A DNA stretch of 64,000 nt from Atrina japonica (lineage: Eukaryota; Mollusca; Bivalvia; Pterioida; Pinnidae): the NCBI GenBank assembly GCA_030159075.1, contig BROG01000230.1:124001-188000 (forward strand), in the 5' to 3' direction. Below are positions 58,074-64,000 of the stretch, piece after piece. A program made the translations under genes and the position numbers. Numbering within the stretch: position 1 is the first letter of the stretch; each line of letters starts with the position of its first letter. The notes under the pieces are model-generated. The model was not told the DNA's origin, ran no database searches, and worked only from the letters and a program-made list of their open reading frames with translations.

Positions 58074-58613
58074 CAATGTATTTAATTTACTCATATTGTG
58101 TACAAGACCTTGGTCCCCAATGTATCATTATTATTTTGTGACAAATGTAGATAAAGCACTTTTGTTGTAGGCCTAAGTTTGAACAGATGAAGCGAGTTCT
58201 AATCTACATGTCAAATGTATGGTATTACTATGTGACTGCGCTCTAAGTTCTTTTTATTTATCTCATTTTGTTTAGCATCCCGTCAAGAATGTGCTACAAG
58301 GAAGTTATCTAGGTGGTAGCCTATTTAACCTATTCCACATAAACCAGGTTCAAACTCAGGTCGCTTCAGATACACAATTTGAAATGGCGACACGCGTAAA
58401 CAACGTTTTTTCCCTTGGATCTTCCAACTAAAATGTAATTGTCAGTTGTTACGTTAAAGAGCAAGGACATCGATCCTTTCCCTTCAGTGGAACATTAGGC
58501 GGTCACATGAAAGTAAAACAAAATGGTTCCCCAGCTTTGGACTAAGTATAACCCTGGTGACGATTTAATTCTTTGTATCGAAAACAGGTCCTGATCTCGG
58601 AAATTGTAATATA
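58074..58613. other. Non-coding stretch, no gene seen
   Basis: No supported coding feature; short frames only. Confidence 0.5.
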
Positions 58614-58788
58614 TAGACCTTCCCACGATAACTGCGGTCCTGTAAGTTTGAGTGGCAAAATGATAAAATCCCCGGAAAATGACGTCAGGAAACAATCATT
58701 TACACGACGTCTATGTTTTTGAGGGTAGGCCCTATCTCTATCATTTTGCCACTCAAAGTCACATGACCGCAGTTAACGTGAAAGAGTC
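58614..58788. mobile_element. Foldback MITE, TAGACCTTTYMACG type, copy 2
   Basis: Left TAGACCTTCCCACGATAACT, right reverse complement GACTCTTTCACGTTAACTGC, with GGCAAAATGATA/TATCATTTTGCC blocks pairing inside and TA on each side. Same family and length (~175 bp) as 3297-3466. Confidence 0.82.
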
Positions 58789-59245
58789 TATTACAATATA
58801 GAAAGTAGAGGTGTTTTCCGTAATGAAGCTCTTTAGAACATATACAAATTGTAAATATGGCCTATAGGAAAAAAAACATTGACCTCTGGAAAATCTAGAT
58901 GTGGGATCAAGAGTCATGGGGAAGTTAGTGTCACCTGCAGACGATTCATATCTTTTTTGACTCCTCGGTCAAACCCATGTGAAGACAGTATTACCTTCTA
59001 GTCACAAACGTTTAAAAAAAACGACTAACTAACATGTAACTCGATATTGCAAATATGAATGTCGACCGTTCTGTTTGCCACATTTCCGATTCACAATGAC
59101 TATTTATATACCTGACACAACAAGTTATCATTTTGTAGTTTGCATGTTTATGAAATAATCGGAAGGCGAAATCACTGACAATAGTCACATAATTTGGATG
59201 TCTGTATCCTGTACATGTCTTCTAGTAGTGATAAGATGATGTTTG

Positions 59246-59286
59246 TATAAATCAGTTAACACAATAATTCAATGTTTTCTTTACAG
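59246..59286 (+). promoter_or_regulatory. Splice acceptor (and alternative TATA box) before the pore-former ATG
   Basis: TCAATGTTTTCTTTACAG, a good polypyrimidine tract and AG at 59285-59286, is followed by ACAAG and the ATG at 59292. TATAAAT at 59246 could instead act as a core promoter, but the acceptor-like tract favours a spliced leader exon upstream. Confidence 0.6.
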
Positions 59287-59291
59287 ACAAG

Positions 59292-60065
59292 ATGGCTAAC
59301 ATAACTAATATAGAGGATATTGTGAAAACATGGGCGTGGACAATGTTCTTAAAAACAAGATCCAAAGAGCACAACAAACTTCGTCTGGATGACGTTCAAA
59401 TGGAAGTCAACTGGTCACGTGTTCGTTTTGTGAGTGAAAAGCCCGATTATTCTGACGGACAAATGACTGACCTTCCATCGGCACAAGTTGTATTCAAATC
59501 CACATTTTACAATAACACTGAAAGTGAACAAGAACATTCTTTCCAAACAGAACGAACAACATCCTGTGTTAGCACTGTGTCCATGAGTAAAGGTTTTACC
59601 AAAGGTTTCAATCTGGAGCTAACACTTGGTTTACCATACGATGTTGCCGAGATTACAACTGGATTCGGACGTGAGGTTAACATGGAGTCCGGTTTTGAAG
59701 ATTCAAAGGAGGAGTCACTCACGTGGTCCGTAGATAGTACTGTTAAAGTACCACCAAAACACAAAACCACCGCAGAAATGGTTGTAAGAGAAAAAGAGTT
59801 TAATGCCACTTATAAAATGACCGTCAAAATTCGTGGAATAGTTGTCATTTCAATCACAAATTTAACGAATAATAATTCATTTATTCAAAGTGTTGAGGTC
59901 GACTTTTCTGAGCTAATGAAAAATCAAGGAAAATCTGGTCCAGAGGGATTCAAAGTGGAGGATCGCACTGTGATCTGGACCATTGCAGGTGACTGTAAGT
60001 TTAGATTTGGTGTAGAACAGCAAGTGAAACTAAAAGAGGAACCATTAACTGACAGTACAGAATAG
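59292..60065 (+). CDS. Aerolysin/ETX-MTX2-like beta-pore-forming protein
   Basis: A single open frame of 257 residues starting MANITNIEDIVKTW. There is no signal peptide, lectin or other extra domain. Residues ~65-90 and ~145-190 have the alternating polar strands of the aerolysin-fold pore module. Around residues 95-125 the Ser/Thr- and Gly-rich SMSKGFTKGFN and LTLGLPYD, and later LTWSVDSTVKVPPKHKT, match the ETX/MTX2-type pattern (GF---, GLP, W-V---V-VPP). The family oligomerises on membranes and inserts a beta-barrel; animal members act in defence, venom or cargo uptake. Target and role here are unknown. ATTAAA at 60181 may be the poly(A) signal. Composition is clearly coding and the frame is undamaged. 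Confidence 0.82.
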   Translation: MANITNIEDIVKTWAWTMFLKTRSKEHNKLRLDDVQMEVNWSRVRFVSEKPDYSDGQMTDLPSAQVVFKSTFYNNTESEQEHSFQTERTTSCVSTVSMSKGFTKGFNLELTLGLPYDVAEITTGFGREVNMESGFEDSKEESLTWSVDSTVKVPPKHKTTAEMVVREKEFNATYKMTVKIRGIVVISITNLTNNNSFIQSVEVDFSELMKNQGKSGPEGFKVEDRTVIWTIAGDCKFRFGVEQQVKLKEEPLTDSTE

Positions 60066-60180
60066 TTATCAAATGTTTTTGAATAATTAATCACTTTTCC
60101 ACAATATTGATATGGATCTTAATATCACCATATCAACACAAAAGTAAGCTTTTATTTCATGTAGACACTGTTGTATGTGT

Positions 60181-60186
60181 ATTAAA
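60181..60186 (+). terminator. Candidate poly(A) signal of the pore-former gene
   Basis: ATTAAA lies 116 nt after the stop codon. It is the nearest match to the canonical hexamer family in this orientation, and usage is unproven. Confidence 0.35.
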
Positions 60187-60384
60187 TTAGGAAACAATGT
60201 CGTAACTTTCTCTGTTTCGTTTACATAATTGGTAAAGTTCAATATAACAGTAGAGGTACAGTAATAGACAGGTGACTTTTGCTATGAGTAGGCTATATAT
60301 ATCGCAGATTGTTAAGGTCTTTTTAAAGAACAGTCAAAATATTACATACATTGGACCTATGTACATGGATGCACACTGAAAATA

Positions 60385-61735
60385 GTGTACACTATAAACA
60401 GGTGTTCTGTCAATAGGCACAGGTAGATCCTGATCACATATAGTGTAGGCCTACATTATAAACAGGTGTTCTGTCAGTAGGTACAGGTAGATCCTGATCA
60501 CATACAGTGTAGGCCTACACTATAAACAGGTGTTCTGTCAATAGGCACAGGTAGATCCTGATCACATATAGTGTAGGCCTACATTATAAACAGGTGTTCT
60601 GTCAGTAGGCACAGTTAGATCCTGATCACATACAGTGTAGGCCTACACTATAAACAGGTGTTCTGTCAGTAGGCACAGGTAGATCCTGATCACATACAGT
60701 GTAGGCCTACACTATAAACAGGTGTTCTGTCAATAGGCACAGGTAGTTCCTGATCACATATAGTGTAGGCACATTATAAACAGGTGTTCTGTCAGTAGGC
60801 ACAGGTAGATCCTGATCACATACAGTGTAGGCCTACACTATAAACAGGTGTTCTGTCAATAGGCACAGGTAGATCCTGTCAGTAGGCACAGGTAGATCCT
60901 GATCACATACAGTGTAGGCCTACACTATAAACAGGTGTTCTGTCAGTAGGCACAGGTAGATCCTGATCACATATAGTGTAGGCCTACACTATAAACAGGT
61001 GTTTCTGTCAGTAGGCACAGGTAGATCCTGATCACATATAGTGTAGGCCTACACTATAAACAGGTGTTCTGTCAGTAGGCACAGGTAGATCCTGATCACA
61101 TATAGTGTAGGCCTACACTATAAACAGGTGTTCTGTCAGTAGGCACAGGTAGATCCTGATCACATATAGTGTAGGCCTACACTATAAACAGGTGTTCTGT
61201 CAGTAGGCACAGGTAGATCCTGATCACATATAGTGTAGGCCTACACTATAAACAGGTGTTCTGTCAGTAGGCACACAGGTAGATCCTGATCACATATAGT
61301 GTAGGCCTACACTATAAACAGGTGTTCTGTCAGTAGGCACAGGTAGATCCTGATCACATACAGTGTAGGCCTACACTATACTGTTCTGTCAGTAGGCACA
61401 GGTAGATCCTGATCACATATAGTGTAGGCCTACACTATAAACAGGTGTTCTGTCAGTAGGCACAGGTAGATCCTGATCACATACAGTGTAGGCCTACACT
61501 ATAAACAGGTGTTCTGTCAGTAGGCACAGGTAGATCCTGATCACATACAGTGTAGGCCTACACTATAAACAGGTGTTCTGTCAGTAGGCACAGGTAGATC
61601 CTGATCACATACAGTGTAGGCCTACACTATAAACAGGTGTTCTGTCAATAGGCACAGGTAGATCCTGATCACATATAGTGTAGGCCTACACTATAAACAG
61701 GTGTTCTGTCAGTAGGCACAGGTAGATCCTAATTA
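60385..61735. repeat. 64-bp minisatellite, about 21 copies
   Basis: Unit: GTGTAGGCCTACACTATAAA, CAGGTGTTCTGTCAGTAGGC, ACAGGTAGATCCTGATCACATA plus TA. Each unit carries the perfect 14-bp palindrome GTGTAGGCCTACAC. Units differ mainly at CATATA/CATACA and CAGTAGG/CAATAGG. Starts about 320 bp after the pore-former stop. Confidence 0.96.
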
Positions 61736-62345
61736 CAAGTACACATATAGTGTACACCATAAACAGGTGTTCAAAGTCAGTAGGTAACAGTAAATCATGA
61801 TCACATCTACACATATAGTGTACACTATAAACAGGTGTTCTGTCAGTAGGCACAGGTAAATCCTAATTACAAGCACACATACAGTGTACACCATAAACAG
61901 GTGTTCAAAGTCAGTAGGTAACAGTAAATCATGATCACATCTACACATATAGTGTACAATATAAACAGATGTTCTGTCAGTAGGTACAGGTAAATCATGA
62001 TCACATCTACACATGTAGTGTACAATATAAACAGATGTTCTGTCAGTAGGTACAGGTAAATCATGATCACATCTACACATATAGTGTACAATATAAACAG
62101 ATGTTCTGTCAGTAGGTACAGGTAAATCATGATCACATCTACACATATAGTGTACAATATAAACAGATGTTCTGTCAGTAGGTACAGGTAAATCATGATC
62201 ACATCTACACATATAGTGTACAATATAAACAGATGTTCTGTCAGTAGGTACAGGTAAATCATGATCACATCTACACATATAGTGTACAATATAAACAAAT
62301 GTTCTGTCAGTAGGTACAGGTAAATCATGATCACATCTACACATA
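61736..62345. repeat. 66-bp variant minisatellite, about 9 copies
   Basis: Adjacent to and derived from the 64-bp array. Unit: GTGTACAATATAAACAGATG, TTCTGTCAGTAGGTACAGGT, AAATCATGATCACATCTACA, CATATA. The GGCCTA palindrome is lost. Because 66 is a multiple of three, long frames run through it on the minus strand (up to 206 residues); they are not genes. Confidence 0.96.
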
Positions 62346-63165
62346 TACTTCATGCCAGGTCAGAATTGTACAACCAGTTCCAAAAGAGAGATAATACCAG
62401 CAACAGATTAACAATAACATAAAAATAACAAGCTGAATTTATTTACAATATTGTACAGACAGAAACTGCTGCTGTAGGTTACAGACATGTACACATACAT
62501 ATATTGCAGAGAATCTGTAAGTATTATCACCCTAACTAATCACAGGTGTTTTACAAGTAGCATAGAGACAATACACTGCTGTATGTGTTTGATTATGAAA
62601 AGGTAAATTACACTGTCAAAGTAACAAGAGACAGAGATGTTTTGGAGGGGGGTATTTTTCAATAAAAGACAGCAGTAAATATCAACAATAGGGGCTAAAT
62701 AAATACCCCAGGTTGAGCTATACAGAAAATGATTCAAAAATATTTTAGGGGTGAAAATATAGATTAATTAATTTTTTTATGTAAAACAATTCTTTTGATT
62801 TAAATACATCAAAATTCCTTCTATAAACACGATTGGACTAGGCCTATCACCATGGTCATAAAAAAGTGCTCTCCCAAAAATCTCATAAATTTTAATCTTT
62901 TTCTGTTGGAGCTTTTCTGTTTTCTGGGAAAATGCCATACATTTAGATATTTCAGATATTAGAACTGGTATAATACTGTATAAGATGCCTTGTCAGTTCC
63001 TGATATCAATTATATATCAACATGTAGCTTTATATATTTTCTAGTTATCTTTATTGTTTTAACTTACTCATTAAGTAATTACTAAAACATTACAAATATC
63101 AAAATCTGACCTTGCTACCTAGTCCTTTATTGTATGTTAGAGGTAACATTAATCTACAGCAAATG
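62346..63165. other. Non-coding stretch, no gene seen
   Basis: AT-rich spacer between two minisatellites. No supported feature. Confidence 0.55.
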
Positions 63166-63194
63166 ATCAGTAAAAAACAATGTTAATGACAAAT

Positions 63195-63905
63195 CCCAGT
63201 CATAATGACATCATGACACATCAGCAATATAGTGACACAATTCCATTCATAGTGATATATATATATATTCCTGATTATAGTGACATTCTCAGCCATAGTG
63301 ACACACTTCCAGCCATAGTGACATATTCCCAGCCATAGTGACATATTCCCAGCCATAGTGACACCCTATATAGCTATTAGCCATAGTGGTACATTCTCAG
63401 TCATAGTGACACCCTCCCAGCCATAGTGACACCCTATTAGCCATAGTGACACCCCATTAGCCATAGTGATACATTTCCAGCCTCAGTAACACACTCCTAG
63501 CCATAGTGATACATTCCCAACAATAGTGACACACTCCCAGCAATAGTGACACCCTATATAGCTATTAGCCATAGTGATACATTAACAGCCTTAGTGATAC
63601 ACTATTAGCCATAGTGATACATTCCCAGCCTTAGTCATACATTCCCAGCCACAGTGACACTCCTAGCCATAGTGACACCCTGTTAGCCAGTGACACACTC
63701 CAAGCCATAGTGGCACCCTATTAGCCATAGTGATACATTAACAGCCACAGTAACACACTCCTAGCCATAGTGATACATTCCCAGCCACAGTGACACTCCT
63801 AGCCATAGTGACACACTCCTAGCCATAGTGACAAATTCTCAGCCATAGTGACACACTCCTAGCCATAGTGACACATTCCCAGCCATAGTGACACACTTCC
63901 AGCCA
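63195..63905. repeat. ~19-20 bp minisatellite, about 34 copies
   Basis: Unit: AGCCATAGTGACACACTCCC with variants (GATACATT, CCCTATT). Array edges grade into unique sequence. Non-coding. Confidence 0.95.
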
Positions 63906-64000
63906 ACCAAGTATTCAACGATTACCAGGCTTACAATACCATGGTACATTACAATCTTGCATAGTATAATATTGTACAATTCAAAGGCTGAAATATTGCT

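Noticed and set aside
61733..62353. 206-residue minus-strand frame with 22-residue repeats (CRCDHDLPVPTD)
   Set aside because: Produced by a 66-bp non-coding tandem repeat. A second frame through the same repeat is equally open (155 residues), and there is no conserved domain.

Overview
The window is eukaryotic nuclear DNA, AT-rich and gene-poor. It most likely comes from a bivalve mollusc. That rests on mollusc-type tRNA-derived SINEs, a bivalve-style L1/Tx1-like LINE, a pogo-like transposase with a C-terminal zinc finger, many short TIR elements and many minisatellites. There is no bacterial operon structure, rRNA, tRNA gene or CRISPR array. The species cannot be fixed from the sequence alone.

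Two host genes are well supported. (1) A complete NADH-cytochrome b5 reductase gene (CYB5R1/CYB5R3 family) lies on the minus strand between 44937 and 26450. I reconstructed eight coding exons; all junctions keep frame and give a 306-residue protein with an N-terminal membrane anchor, the FAD motif, the GGTGITP loop and the CGPPPM motif. (2) An uninterrupted plus-strand gene at 59292-60065 encodes a 257-residue aerolysin/ETX-MTX2-like beta-pore-forming protein. A splice acceptor just before its ATG implies a 5' non-coding exon, possibly the TATA-box exon near 51127-51189.

Region by region: 1-6.7 kb holds degenerate satellites, a MITE with an intact TA target duplication and mollusc dispersed repeats. 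7.6-16.8 kb is a graveyard of mobile elements: inverted repeats around a dead Tc1 transposase, a CAGTGGCGGA-type element, a pogo-like element split by a LINE with target duplication and poly(A), a TA-flanked foldback element built from GTGATATCAC palindromes, and a DIRS-like fragment. 16.8-26.4 kb is mostly non-coding, with one SINE and a few repeats. 26.4-45 kb is the CYB5R gene, whose introns are filled with minisatellites that start beside splice sites. 46-51 kb has microsatellites, a decayed reverse transcriptase and a scrambled minisatellite. 51-59 kb has MITEs and a SINE. 59.3-60.1 kb is the pore-former. 60.4-63.9 kb is two large minisatellites.

The most unusual observation is in CYB5R intron 4. 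Two minisatellite blocks, together about 29 units, are copies of the last ~24 nt of exon 4 plus its 5' splice site. Exon 4's own donor is simply the first unit of the array, so the gene carries a long series of decoy 5' splice sites at both ends of one intron.
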